The notes beneath the pieces were generated by a model, which saw nothing but the letters and a program-made list of their open reading frames with translations, made no database searches and was not told the DNA's origin. Shown here in pieces: positions 10,391-23,015 of a DNA stretch of 31,068 nt. The stretch is from Xylaria sp. FL1777 (lineage: Eukaryota; Ascomycota; Sordariomycetes; Xylariales; Xylariaceae), in contig MU400856.1 in assembly GCA_022578965.1 (NCBI GenBank), positions 1-31,068 of the forward strand. The letters run 5' to 3'. Made by a program: the position numbers and the translations under genes. Position 1 is the first letter of the stretch. Each line of letters starts with the position of its first letter.

Positions 10391-13300
10391 AAAAGCATTT
10401 ATACTAAATATAAGAAATTAAAACTTATTAAATAAATAAAATAGCAAAGTTAAATATAAATAAAAAGTTTAATAAAATAAATATAATAAAAAAAAAGCCA
10501 AAATACGTATTTTTAAATTAATATACTTTCTTTTTATAAACCTACTATACTATCTTTAATTTATTAATTAATTATTTTATTGCTAAAATAAATCATTAAT
10601 TGCTAAATGCCCTTATAATAATTATTCTTTATATATTTATACTAGTATTAATTAAAAAATAAGCAAGTAAAATAGTTTTAGTTAATTAAGTAGTTATTTT
10701 TTAATTTCTTTTTTAATATATTTATAATTTACTTTTTTTAAACATTTATTGCTATTAATAGTAAAATAAGTAACTTAAGCTTTAATAAATATAAAAAAAA
10801 AGCTTGTTTTCTTTTTTAATTTGTTTTTTCTTAAGTAGTTTTAAAGCTTAGATTTTTTTTATAATCTTCTTTTTTAGTGCTTAAATTTCTAAATTGCCTA
10901 GTTTATGCCTTTATTATAAAGTCTTTGTTCTTAAGTAGCACAATTAATGCTTGCTTAACTAAGCATTTAAAAAACAATTCTTTTATTATTAATAAAGTTC
11001 TTAATAATTAAAAAGCATTATAATAATTAACTAATATTTAAAAAATTAATACTGTTTAGCTAATAAATAATTATACTTATAATATTTAAAAAGTTAAGTT
11101 TATTAATAAGTAACAAAATATATATGCTTTTTTTTTTTTTAAATTTTGTTTTTTTTATTTAACTAACTTTTTTTGTTTTATATAACTAAGCACTAAGCTG
11201 TTTATAGATCAAAATTTTTAATAATAACGCTAGTAGTAAATATGTTTAATAAAAAGTTAGTTATAATTTTTTTTATATATACTATATAAATTAACATATT
11301 TAAGCTAGCTTTAGCTAAATAAAAAAGCAAAAGCATTTAAAATTTTGCTTATTATATATAAAAGCAACTAAAAGTAGTTTTTAAAGCAAATATATATATC
11401 GGATTTTTTATAATTTTTGCTAACTTATAGCTATATTTATATAGCTGTTTAAAATATAAAATGCTATACTTTATAAGCATTGCAAACAGTTATTAATAAT
11501 AGCTAAAAGCAAAAAGTATATAAAGCTTTATTTTTTTTTTTTTTGTTATACTATTTTAAAATAAAAGTTTAATACGTATACTAACTACACGTTTATTATT
11601 TAGTTATAAAACTATTTATTTTATAAGTCCAAAAGTAATATAGCTAAATATTTTAAAGTTAATATAATAACTATAGCAATTAAAAAAGATCTTATGCTTA
11701 AAAACTCTAAAAAACAAATAGTTTTAACTAAAAATACCTTTATTTGCTTAACTAAAAAAAAAACTAAATTAAAACGTAAATTAAAGCGTTTTTTTTAAGT
11801 TAATCTTATTGCTTAGCTTATTAAGTATAATATTAGTAAGCAATAATTCAGTATTGCTTAAAAAATTAGCATAACACTTAAGTGTTTAAAGAAATAGCTA
11901 AAAAAATAAATTAAATAAGTTATATAAAGTAAAATAAAATAAGAAAATTAAACAATCTGCTTATATAGCAATGTTTTCTTTAATATAATTTACAATTATC
12001 TTTTTTTATTGCATAATCCGTAAATTCTTTTTTAAGCATAATAAATAAAAAAAAAATAGTTATTATATAAAAAGTTAAGTTGCAACATTTATAAAAACAA
12101 ATATATAAAACTTTTGCAACAAAAAAATCAAAAATATACAAAATAAGAATTATTAATACTAGATTATTAAATCTCCTTCTGTTTTCTTTTTAGTTTCCAT
12201 TTTTTTAGCCTTATATAATTAAATAATCCTACTTAATTTTCTGTAGCAAAGTTTTATTTTTGCTAAGCTTGCTTTAAACTTTGCTTAAACGTTTGTTGTT
12301 TTACTAAACGCTTATTATTGCTTAATAGCAGCTTTAAATTATTACTAATAGTTTAAACGCATAAAATATAAACTAGTAATTTCTTAAAGTGTAATAATAG
12401 TGTTTTTTGCTTTTTAGCAGTTTTAAAGTTTTTATTAAGTATTAAATAATTTAAACTAAAAGCAAAAAAAGCTGTTTAGTTTTAAATAAAAATAATAAGG
12501 CAATCAAAGATAAAAAAACTTATGCGTAAGCATTAATATAATAAAATGAACTTAAGTAGTTAAAACTAATAAATAGTTTTTACTTTTGTTTTTTTTGTTT
12601 TTATACATTTTTAAAAAAAAGCAATAATAATTTATATTAAAACTAAACTGCTTAGCTATTTAAAAAACGTTAAAATAAAATAAAAACTTATATTTTTAGC
12701 GTAATAATAAAAAAAGTGCTAACAAACTAGCTGCTATAAAACTAACAAATATAAAACTAATAAAAAAAAAGCTATAAAAAACATGCTTAATTCTAAGCAA
12801 AAAAAAATAGTTTTGTGCATTATAACTTAATTATATAAACTTATATAATTAATAAAAATAAAAAACAAAACAATTAGTAAAAAAACAAAAAGTAAAAAAA
12901 AAAAATTTTATTGCTTTAGCTTTTATTAGTTATTATTTTTTAAAGCGTTTTATAATATAATAGCTAAAAAAATAAAGTAAGCTATTATATTTTTTAGTAC
13001 TTAAAATATTTAAAGCGCTAAAAGTTATACTATAGCTTTTATAAACTTAAAAGGCCTTTATAACTTGTTATATTTTCTTTATTTTTTGCAGCTTAACTAC
13101 TATAGCTTTAATTATTAAAAGCTTTATTGTTTTAGTTTAGTTTTTAATAAATAGTTGCAGTACTAGTAATTTATATATTAAAATTAAGATCTTTTAGTTT
13201 TTAGTACTTTTAGTTATTTTATATAAATTGCTTTAATCTTTTTAAAAAAAATAACCTTTTTAATTTTTTGCTAGTTAGTTTTGCTAATTAGTATTGCTTA
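10391..13300. other. Element A middle part, mixed strand composition, no gene recognised
   Basis: From about 11,300 to 12,980 the plus strand becomes A-rich, unlike the T-rich plus strand on either side. This may mark a plus-strand gene, a noncoding block or another inserted sequence. A plus-strand stretch at 11610-11795 is open for 62 codons and includes AIKKDLMLKNSKKQ, but it matches nothing I know. A G/C-poor A-run lies at about 12,890-12,905. I found no repeat pair bounding this block. Confidence 0.35.
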
Positions 13301-16100
13301 TAATTAATATTTTTCTTAACTTTATAAAAGCTAATTTATTTATATAGTAGCTTTTTATTGTTAAACTTATTTATTAAAAGCATAGTATTATAAAAAAAAA
13401 CAAAAAAGCTCTTTTTAAATAGTTGCTTAATTTTATAGGCGTTTTTTTAAGATTTAGCTTTTATAGCTAATTTTCTTTTTTTAGTTATAATTGCTTTAAC
13501 TTTTATAATATTTTAGTTGTAACGTTTTAGCTGCTTAACTTTAGCTTTAATAAAATCTTTGTAAAAAGCAATATTTTGCTACTTAATTACTTTTTACGTT
13601 AGTATTACATTTTTTACTAGCAAAATTAGCATTTTTCTATATATTAGCTTATATAAGCTGCAGCTATAATAGCATATAAAAGTATAATTTGCTTATATTA
13701 CTAAGTTTAAATATTTTGGCTAATTTTTTTTGGTTTTATTTATTACTTATATAAAGCTTTTTTTTATTAGCTTATAACTTTTTTTAATAAAGCCTTAGGC
13801 CTAAAAATAATAAGCTAAGCTATAGTTTATTTTATAGCTTAAAGTATTTATTGCATTTTTTATTTTTTCTTTAAATTTAAAGCTATTGTTATACTTAATT
13901 TTTATAAGGACTTTATGCTAAAACACGATTTTTTTTTTAATAAATTTAAGTATTCTTAAAGAATTTACATATTTTAAAAGTTTAGCTTTTAAATAAGTTA
14001 TTATTTTGCATTTTGTTTTTATAATAGCTTTAAATCTGTTGCTTAATAGCATAGTTTATATATTTATAACCTAAAAAACTAAAAAATCTAAAAAATAATT
14101 AAAACAGTATTCTTTAGTTCTTTTATTATTAGCAGATTTTTAGCAATTAAAGCAACTAGCAATTATAATATAAACGTTTTAATAAAGGCTTTTTTAGTAG
14201 TATTTTTAAGTTATTTGTTAAATTATAAATATTTAGCTCCTATATGTTATTTTTTTATAGTTTTCTTTAATAAAAGCCTTTTAGGTTTTTTTGTTATTAA
14301 TAACCTTTTTTGGCATTTTTTTAAACTTTGCTTTCTTTTAAAGAATAAACTTATTAACAAAAAATTTAAAAGCTTTTTTTTTAAAGTAATTCTGCTTTTT
14401 TTTTGTTGTAAGTTCTTTTAAAACTTGCCTAAAAATAAAATACTTAGCAATTTGCTTACTTTCTTTGCTTTAGTTTTTTTCTAAATATAACAAAAGTTCT
14501 ATTCTTTAATATACTAAGCTTTTAATTAGTTAATTGCTTGATTTTTTATACGCAATAGTAATAGCTATTATATGTAATTAAAAATCAATAAAATCTTTTA
14601 TATTTTTTTCTTAATAATTATTTAACTTATTTAATAGCTTAAAAGGTTTTTTAAAAAGCTTATTAGCAGCTATATATTTTTTTTTTAGCACGTAATAAAA
14701 TATAAAATCAAAGGTTTTTATATATGCTATTTATTTTATTAATTAAACATTTAGCAATGCTAAAAATCTATTGTTTAGCTAAGCTATAAAAACCTTTATA
14801 TTAGTTTTTAAATAAAATATAATTTTATAAAAATAATTGCGTAGCTTTTAAAAAGTTTTAACAATAGTAAGCCTTTTTAGCTTTATAGCATTATATTTTT
14901 TTTTAAGGCCTTTTTATGTTTTAAACTTATATTTTGTTAGCTTAATAGCTTTATTAACCTTTTAGCATAAAATAGCGCTTTAGCTAGTTCTAAAAGCATT
15001 AACCTTTAGCTAAATAAGTCCTTTTATATAATCGAAAATAATAAAAATAAAAGCTATTATAATAGCTTTTTAAAGCTTTTTTATAGCTTTTTCTTACGGT
15101 TTTTTAAAGCAAAACAGCTTATTTTTTTGTAATAAAACTATTAATAGTTTTGTAATTATAGCATACTTTTATATTTATATTTAGTAATATACCGTTATTT
15201 TTAAAAAAAACTGTATTTTTGTAATATTTTTGCAAGTTTTTTATTTAAGAATTTTTATTACTTTTGCTTTTATTAAGCTTTTACTATTAGTGCTACATAT
15301 ATAGCTAACTATTTTAGTTGTTTGTTTTGCTTATTTGCTTTTAAGTATGCTAGCTATAATTTTAGCTAGCTTAAAATTAAGCAGTATAACATTAAAATTC
15401 TTAAAATGTTTTAATATAAATTGCCTAATACTTAAAGCAACTTTACAATTATTATACTTAGTAGTAAATCTTTTAATTACTATATTATTAAAGAAAAGTT
15501 TGCACTTTATTAGTAATATATTATATAAGACCTTTAATAGCACTTTTAGAAATTAAGCTACTAAATTTATTGCTTTTTGCAGGAAAATAATTATTTAAAA
15601 AAAGCTTATTAGTATAAAAAAAGCTATTATTGCTTAACTAAAAATAAAAAGTAATATTTAATTATATTTTAAAAATAAATTAACTATAGAAATTACTTTA
15701 TATATTATAAACTTTTTAAAGAATTTATTATAGCTTTAAAAAAAATTAGCATTACGTATAATAATTATGTTTATTTTTATAGCTAAATTAATTAATTAAA
15801 CTTTTTTACTTTTTTTTTGCACTAAAAACTAAGCGTTATAATACGAACTATAAGCTTTTTTAAAAACGCTATACTTAAGTTAAGTTTTTAAAACCTTTAT
15901 AGTAATGTTTTTTAAGAGCTTAAGAATTAAAATATTATATACTTGCTATGCTTTATAAAAAACTGTTTTAATTTTATAAAAAGGAAAAATCTTATTATGT
16001 ATTTTTTTTATTTTAGAAAAGTCTTAAAAGAGTGCTATTTTTTTGCAATACTATATTTTGGTTAATAATGCTGCTTTTTGCTAAATAAAGTTAGTTATAT
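13300..16100 (-). pseudogene. Decayed open frame(s), element A centre, product unrecognised
   Basis: Minus-strand stretches at about 14,170-13,400 and 15,543-14,900 read in the same phase as the 7.5-10.4 kb frame with few stops. The longest unbroken run is 15543-15334. At 14,145-14,080 the reading CFNCQK...EYCFNYF has spaced cysteines that could once have bound zinc, but the spacing does not clearly fit a retroviral CCHC knuckle. Around 13,600-13,450 the reading is K-rich and helix-like (FIKAKVKQLKRYN). Near 13,200 another phase becomes the more open one, so the frame may not be continuous. No family assigned. Confidence 0.35.
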
Positions 16101-17189
16101 AAAGCTTTTTTAAAAAAACAGCTAGTTGTTTAATAATTAGTTAAGTGCTTTTAAAAGTAGTGCTAAAACGTAAATATATATTTTAATAAATGTTATTTTG
16201 TTAAAATAACGCAAAATCTTTTAAGTAATAGCTTGCTTTTTTTAAAGCTTGCTTTTTTTACTTATAAAATTTAAGTAAAACAGTACTATTAAATAGCACG
16301 TTATTTTTAAAATAAATTTTTTTATTTTTTGTTTTATACATTATATTTAAAATTATTGTTTTATTTTTTATTAATTTATTAGTTTTTAAGGCTTAAAAAG
16401 TTAATAATGCTTAAATTAAAGTTATAATTAAGTTATACTTGCTTTTTAATTTATATATAAAATTTCTAGTTTTTATAATTGTTAATTTTTTAATGTTTTT
16501 TTGCTTTAGCGCTTTTTTTATTATAATTAAAAGTATTTTAAATAGTTAATTATTATTAAAAATAACGCGGACTTTTTTATTGTTTTATATTCCTAGGTTT
16601 TTAAAAAGTTCAATATTTTGTATAAAAAAAGTTAAAAAAGCTGCTAACGTTATATTATTATATAGGTTTTAATTTTTTTAAAAGTCTACATTTATATATT
16701 TTTTTAAACTATGTTTTTTTAATTTTATTTTTATTTTCTTTTGTTAATCGTTAGATTTTTTATTTAAGATTTAGCATTTTTATGCCTTATGTAGCTTATT
16801 TATTAAGCTAATAGTTTAGCAAATATATATTAGTTTTTTAATTATTAATAACTTTAAGCTTTTAAATTTAGTTTTTTAATATAGTTTATTATTAGTATAA
16901 TAATCTAGCTAGTTTTAAATATTATACTAGCTATTATATAAAAGCCTTAAAAGTATAAATTTATTTATAACTTTATAATAAAGTTTATTTTTAGTAATAA
17001 AAAGTAAATAGCTTGTTTTTTATTAACTACATATAATAAAAAAAATAGTAACTTTTTGTTTATTTAAATAATAGTTTTTAAGCATTTTATATATTTAATA
17101 AAATTGCTAGTTTAGTTAAATCTTTTTTAAGTTATATTTATATTTTTAGTAGTAAGGCTATTTTTATTAATAAATAAGTCTATAATAAT

Positions 17190-20080
17190 GCTAAACTATG
17201 CTTTAGAATTAATAATTCTAATAATATTTTTTTTGTAAATTTTGTTTTTTATTCTTACAGTAAGCTTTAAGTAAAGCTATATATATTTTTTTAGCTTTGC
17301 AACGCTTAAAAATATAGCTAAAATACTTTATAATTTTAGCAGCAAAGCTAATATAAAGCATAAATCTAAAAAGCTTAAGTGTTTTTAGTTAAAGTAATTT
17401 ATTAAGCTTAAGTTTTCTTTATTATAAAACTTATATCTTAATGTTTTTTTAAATAAGTTTAAGCTGTTACTACTAGTATAATTGTTATGTTTTTTATAAA
17501 TTTTTATTTTAAAAGGGTTAAAAGTTTAGTTAGCACTTTTTAAAACTATTAATACTAGTTATATTAGCTTTTTAAGCTTATTTTTTTTTTTTAGCGCTAT
17601 TAGCGCAAAATTAGCACTAAGCCAAAGTTTAACTAAAAATACTACCTTTTTTAAAAGCAGCATAAGTATAACAATTAATAACTTTTGCTTTTTTAAGTTA
17701 TTTTTAAATAACAAATATATAATATTATATTAGTTTAAAATCTTAAAAAGCATTTTATTAAACTTTAGCTTATTTTTTAACATTTAAAAATTTAAGGCAA
17801 TATAAGCAAAAAACAACATTACTTAATTATTTTATTAGTTTTAATCGCAAAGAACTTTTATTATTTTATAACATTACTTTTTTAAAAAAGCAGCTATAAA
17901 GCTAAGTTAAAGCATATAAGTATGCATAATAAAACTATTATATTTTATTTTTTTATTTATTTGTGCTACTAAATAGTTTAATAAAAAGCTAGTTTTATAA
18001 GTGCTACTAAGCAATTTATGTTTATTAAGCTAACTAGCTAATTATAATATTAGCTAAAAACTTTTTTATGCTTTTTTAACTACTAGCTATTAAAATTTTA
18101 TATTGTTTTCTAAAAAGTTTATGCTTTTATAAAAAAAAGCATTTTTTATGTTTATTTAAGTTAAAATTTTTTGTAATAAAGTTTTTAGTTAAGCTTTATA
18201 TTTTAACTTATTGCTTTTTTTTTTTAAAATAAGCTATAGTATATTTAGTTTAATTTTTTAATTTAAGCTTTTGCTAAAGTTATTTAAAAGTAGTAGTATT
18301 GTTTTTAGCATTAACTTAAGTACTTTTGCTGCTTTAAAATATAACTTAGCTTTTATTTAAGCAATTATTTAAATAAAAACACTAAAGTACTTTAAAACTT
18401 CTAGTATAAGGTTCTTAAAAATAACATTTGTTTTTTTGTTTAAAAAGTTCTTAAACTTTTTAGCTTATATTTTTTTAAATTCTAAGTTTTTTTCTGTAAG
18501 TTCTGCTTTTTAAATTTTTTAGAGCTTTTAACAATTAAAGTTCTTTAGTTTTAATAAAGTATTTTGCTTATAAAAATTATTGTTTATTTATATATTTTTA
18601 GTGTTAAACTAAGTAAAAAACTTATTATTATTTAAATAAATCTTTTTAATTGTTTAATTTATAAAAGGCTTTTTTTTTTGTTTTTTAAGTTTTTTTTTAC
18701 CTTTTGTTTAGTAAAAGGCAGCTTTTTTAGTTAAAAGCTTATAATAATTAGCTTAAAACACATTTATACTAATTTTTTTGCTTAATATATAGCTTTGCAA
18801 AACTTTAGTGCTATTTATATTATAAGAAGTGCTTTATATAAAGTTCTAATTAGTTATAATAAAGCTATTATTTAGCTTACTATTTATTAAGTTATTTTTT
18901 TTAATATTGCAAGCCTTTATTAGTTTTATTTTATAAAGCATACTAGTTTAATTATTAAACTTTTTATTTAAAAATTAGTTTAGCTGCTTGTTATTTAGCT
19001 AATAAAGTTTTTTTTCTTTTTAACTTTTTTGTTTGCTTTTTATTTTAGCATTTAAATTTTTATTATTTAAAATAAGGTTTTTTTTCTGCAGTTAATAATA
19101 AGCTTTTTGCTTAAGCGGTTTATTATTACTTAAAATAAAGTTATATATTTACTTTATTGCAGCATTAAGAATTTCTTTTTTATTTTTGTTAATTTTTACA
19201 ACTTTAAAGAAAACCTTTATGCATTTAAAGCTTATAAAAAATTCTAGCTTTTTTAAACACTATTTAAAGTTTTAATATATAATGTTTTCCTTTTTTAATT
19301 TATAAGCAAAACTACACTTATAAATGTAGTAATCGTTTATGCTATATCTTTAATAAATAATTTCTTTTGTTAAATAAAGGTTATTTAACTTTATTTATTA
19401 TAAGAAATTAAACAATTATTTACTTTATTTTTGTTTTTTAAAGTTATATTTACTTTTTTATAAATATTTAGAAGTTATAGCATTAATACTAAATATTTGT
19501 TTTTTTAATAGGTTTATGTTAATTTTATAATATTATAGTGCTTATAATTCTTAATTAACTAGCTAAACATATTAATTTTATAGTTTTTTTAATATTTCTT
19601 TTAGTTTTTTTTTTATAATTGCTGCGTTTTTTTGTTTTAACTTTAGCTGCTATATTTGCTTAGTAATATTATTTATGTTTTAGTTATAAACAAAGTATTA
19701 AGCTAATTTTATTTGCTGCTTTTTAATAATAACTGTTTTAGCAGCTAGTATAATTATATTAATAGCTAGCTTAATAGCATTAATAGCAGTATATAAAGGC
19801 TTATTAAAATTATAATTATATAAATAATCAATTTTTTTTTATGCTTTGCGTGCTTTTTTTGTTCTTTTAAAGTAAAAATCCAGCTTAAACTTTTTATTAA
19901 TTTAGTTGTTTAATGTTTTATAAAAGTTCTTATAAAATATTTCGTTTAAGTTATTATATAACTTTTTAAAAAACTTTATTATTTTATTAATAATATTTCG
20001 ATTTAGCTCTTTAAGCAAACTTTAAGTAAATTAAAGATTAAAGTAGTAATTTTTTCAGGCTTTAATATTTTTAGTATATA
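17190..20080 (-). pseudogene. Decayed open frame of about 960 codons, element A right part, product unrecognised
   Basis: One minus-strand phase (codons starting at multiples of three on the plus coordinate) stays poor in stops for nearly 2.9 kb. In 18841-18960 it has 2 stops in 40 codons, whereas each of the other phases has about 9-11. A stretch at 19,850-19,700 is almost free of stops and reads AINAIKLAINIIILAAK. Another at about 18,570-18,300 reads KAELTEKNLEFKKI and LYFKAAKVLKLMLK. The C-terminal part (17,500-17,200) is rich in N, S and K where D, S and E may have been. It looks like a large, partly helical protein. The phase differs from the frames to its left, so it is a separate gene or a shifted frame. 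Not gag by any motif I can see. Confidence 0.45.
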
Positions 20081-21843
20081 TTTAATGCTAAAAAAAGTAA
20101 GTTTTAAAATTAGTAAGGTGTATAGCTTTTAAGCAAGCTTTAAAATTTTATAATATAGTAATAGCAAACTTATTTTGCTTAAAGTTTTAAAGCTTAAACT
20201 TTTGCTTAAGCAGTTTATAAGCTTTAATTTATAATAAATAATTTTTTAGTATTATTTTTATTATTTTCTTTGTTTAAAAAGTATTATAATAAACAAAAAC
20301 TTGTTTAATTTTATTAATGTTTTTAAAGCGCTTTACATAAAAAAAAGCATTTAAATTGTTTAACTATTTGTTTATTTTTAACTTGTTAAACAATAAATGC
20401 TAGTTTAGTTTTAAGTTAAAAAGCATAAATAACAGTTTAATTTTAATATTATGCTTATTATTAAAATAGCTTAAGCTAAATAAAGTTGCTTTAATACTTT
20501 TTAAAAATAATAAGCTAGTTATTTTTATTTTTTTTGTTTATAAGTAGTTTTAGTATTTTTTATATATTAATGTAAAAAGATCTAATAATTTTTTATAGCT
20601 AAATTATTTAATTAAGCTATAGTTTTTAAACTTTTAAGCTATATAATAAATTAAAGTAAAGTTTATATAAAAGTAATAAAAAAAGTAAGCTAAAAAAAAT
20701 AATAAAAGTAAACTAAGTAAAAATATAAGTTTAAAAAAAAAAAAAAATATAAAGTGCTTAAGATTTCTAAGTATTTTATATATTTAGGTTTTTTTGTGCT
20801 GTTTTTTTAGACTTTTTTTTTAGAAAACCTAACGATTTTTTTTGTTTGCATTTATAAAAACTGCTAGCTTATCTTTTATAGCTTTTTAAGTCTTTTTTTA
20901 AATGCTTTTATATTTTTGTTTTTTGTGCGCTTTTATTTTTTTGTATACTTTATAACGTTTAGTTTCTTTATTTTTTAATTTAGCTTGCTTTGCTTTACGT
21001 AAGTTTTATTAAGCAAGCTTTATCTTTTTATAGCTTTTTATTTATAAAAGTAGCATACTTTTTTCTTTTTTTTAAGGCTTTTTTATTTAATAATAAGTGC
21101 TATAAAAAAGCAATAGCTGCGTTTTATGCAAAGTTTTTAAGCAATAGCTAGCTTACACCTAAAAAACTTTGCTTTTTATTTTTTAATAAAAAACTATATT
21201 AGCTTAAAAAACAAAATATATTTTTAATTATTAATAGTTTTATATATTAATACATAAACCTAAATTTATTTAGTATAAATAAGCATTAGTTTTGCTTGCA
21301 TTATAGCTTTTTAAAAGTTTTAGCAACTTTTACTCTTTTTTAAGCCTATTTTTTGTTTTTTTTTACTTATATAAAAGCAATTATGTTTTTCTTTTTATAA
21401 AGCACTAGCTTTTTAGCAAAAATTTCTTCCTTTTAGCCCTTTAAAGGTTTTTAACAAACAGTTTTCTAGCTATGCTATTCTAAAGATTATATTAGCATTT
21501 TAACACTTAATTGTTGTTTTGCTAAAAGAAATAAAAGCGCTTTACAAGCTAAATTAAAAAAAACAGTTCAATATTTTTATACGTTTGTTTTAAGCCTTAT
21601 TAATTAAAGGCCGCTAGCTTAAACGTTTGTACTAATTATAACTAAACTATTTGCGCTAAGCAAGCTTTACTTATTGCTAGCTAAAGCAACTAAATATAAT
21701 ATATCATGTTTTGTTTATAAGAATTATAGCAATTAATAAATAAATAAATTAAACATATAAGTTAGCAATAATAAATTATTTGTTTGTTAGTTTTATAGTA
21801 TTATCTATAGTAAGTAAAAAATCGGCTTTACTAAAAACACTAA
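20081..21843 (-). other. 5' region of element A, no gene recognised
   Basis: This would be the leader and first gene if A is on the minus strand. Around 21,060-20,880 the minus strand reads a K-rich, coiled-coil-like phrase (KAKQAKLKNKETKRYKVY). The first bases inside the right LTR read TTAGTGTTTTTAGTAAAGCC on the minus strand; this should be the primer-binding site but matches no tRNA end I can name. No open frame survives. Confidence 0.35.
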
Positions 21844-22147
21844 TAAAATAAAGCAGTATAATTACACAAGATCTACTATAACACTTTAATTACAAAAAAA
21901 TAAGTTATAACTTATGCATTTAAACAATTAAGCCATATATAAATTAAGGAATTAAATAATTAATTAAAAGGCTATTTAACAATACAAATAAAGTAACCGT
22001 AGCTAATTTTCATAATATTAAGCGTAATGGTTAAATTTATACTTCAAAATCTAGCGCAATACTTATACTCTCATTTTTACTATATAACTTAGCCTAAACT
22101 TACTTTAATTAGCTAATTAGCTCATTTAGCTATTTTACTTTACTTCA
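21844..22147 (-). repeat. Right (probable 5') LTR of element A, 304 bp
   Basis: It begins TAAAATAAAGCAG (originally TG) and ends TTTACTTCA. It is the same length as 7188-7491. All 43 differences are transitions. The CA end is preserved here and the TG start is preserved in the other copy, so the ancestral termini can be read directly. Confidence 0.92.
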
Positions 22148-22151
22148 ATAG
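22148..22151. repeat. Target site duplication ATAG, right of element A
   Basis: ATAG directly follows the right LTR and matches 7184-7187. It is part of the interrupted gypsy RNase H frame. Confidence 0.9.
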
Positions 22152-23010
22152 TTATAAATTTTATTAAGTTTTAATAATTTAAATAGATTTTAATTAGCTT
22201 TATAGTTTTTATAAAAAACAGTTTTTATTTTTTAAGTGCTATAATAATTATAAGCAGTTTTTTATTATATATAAAATATTATAATGTTACGTTTTGTAGT
22301 GCTTTAAAGTAATAAGCTACTAAGTATTATTTTTTGTTGTTTTTTAGTTGTTTTAAAACTTCTGTAATTATACTATTTAAAGCATTTGTTTTTAGCTTTT
22401 TTTTTTTTTATAAATTAGGTAGTTTAATTATAAAGTTAAAAGTAATTTTTAGTTTTAGTTTTTTAAAAGCTTTTTAAGCTTTTTTTAAAATTAAAAAGAA
22501 TTTTTCTTTATATTTTTTTTTTATATACTTTATAAAGTAAAATGTTATTTTTTTAAAGTTTTAAATTAACATTTAAATATAGTTTAAAAATTTTAATGCT
22601 TATTATATGTTTATAATAATAGCTAAGTTAAATATTTTTTAATTTTATACTATAATAATTTTTAATTGTTAAATTTATATTTGTTTTAAAATAATCGTAA
22701 ATTTTAAAAAGTTGATTTTTTATATATGCTATATATACTTTTTTGTGTTAAGTTGTAATTTTGCTTGTTTAAATATTTTTAATACTTAAGTTATATATTT
22801 TTTATGTTTTTTTAGTATTTTAAAATAAATCAAAATATTATTTAAATAAATAAACATAAACTTGTTTAAAAACTTTTGTAAAATTGTTATTATTATATAT
22901 TAAAAGCTAGCTAATATATTTTATAGTTTTTATAATATAACTATATATTTATATAATTTATATACTGTTTATATAGCAGTTTTTTATTTTTTTTTTTTAG
23001 TTATTTTAAT
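22152..23010 (-). pseudogene. gypsy pol of copy X: RT catalytic region and RNase H (RIP-degraded)
   Basis: Minus strand, read through stops. RT motif YLNNILIYF is at 22848-22822, the degraded form of YLDDILIYS; both catalytic aspartates (22842-22837) are now asparagine. Upstream lies the palm phrase TIKI...K-stop-KTAI, like TIRIAEGEEWKTAF. Downstream, KKITFYFIKY fits the connection before RNase H. RNase H follows with TNALNSIITEVLKQ at about 22390-22349 (usual TDASD...VLSQ), YLVAYYFKAL at about 22327-22297 (usual PVAYYSRKL) and NKKLLIIIIALKK (usual DKELLAIVxAFKEW). One frame slip seems present near the A-run at 22,400. Elements A and B cut the frame at its two ends. Confidence 0.92.
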
Positions 23011-23015
23011 AGTAT
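23011..23015. repeat. Target site duplication AGTAT, left of copia element B
   Basis: AGTAT directly precedes the left LTR and matches 30390-30394 exactly. Five bases is the usual duplication for Ty1/copia integrase. Deleting element B with one copy restores the gypsy RT frame. Confidence 0.93.

Larger units (their letters stand above)
7188..22147 (-). mobile_element. Element A: 14,960-bp LTR-flanked element, family unknown
   Basis: Two 304-bp direct repeats of equal length bound this unit. They start TG (TA in the right copy), end CA (TA in the left copy), differ by 43 transitions and nothing else, and are flanked by the 4-bp duplication ATAG. A purine run next to the left LTR on the minus strand suggests minus orientation. 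The interior is 14,352 bp, far above the 4-7 kb usual for gypsy or copia. I found no RT, RNase H, integrase or protease motif in it by eye. Several long minus-strand stretches keep a low stop frequency in one phase and look like decayed coding sequence. It could be a giant non-autonomous or gene-carrying LTR element, a new family, or an element with further nested insertions inside. Confidence 0.85.

Noticed and set aside
14215..14421. 68-codon plus-strand open frame
   Set aside because: It is F/K-rich and lies opposite the preferred minus-strand phase of element A. It has no motif and looks like an antisense shadow.
15335..15556. Overlapping open frames on both strands
   Set aside because: The plus-strand frame is a shadow. 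The minus-strand one (15331-15543) is kept only as part of a larger decayed frame, not as a gene of its own.
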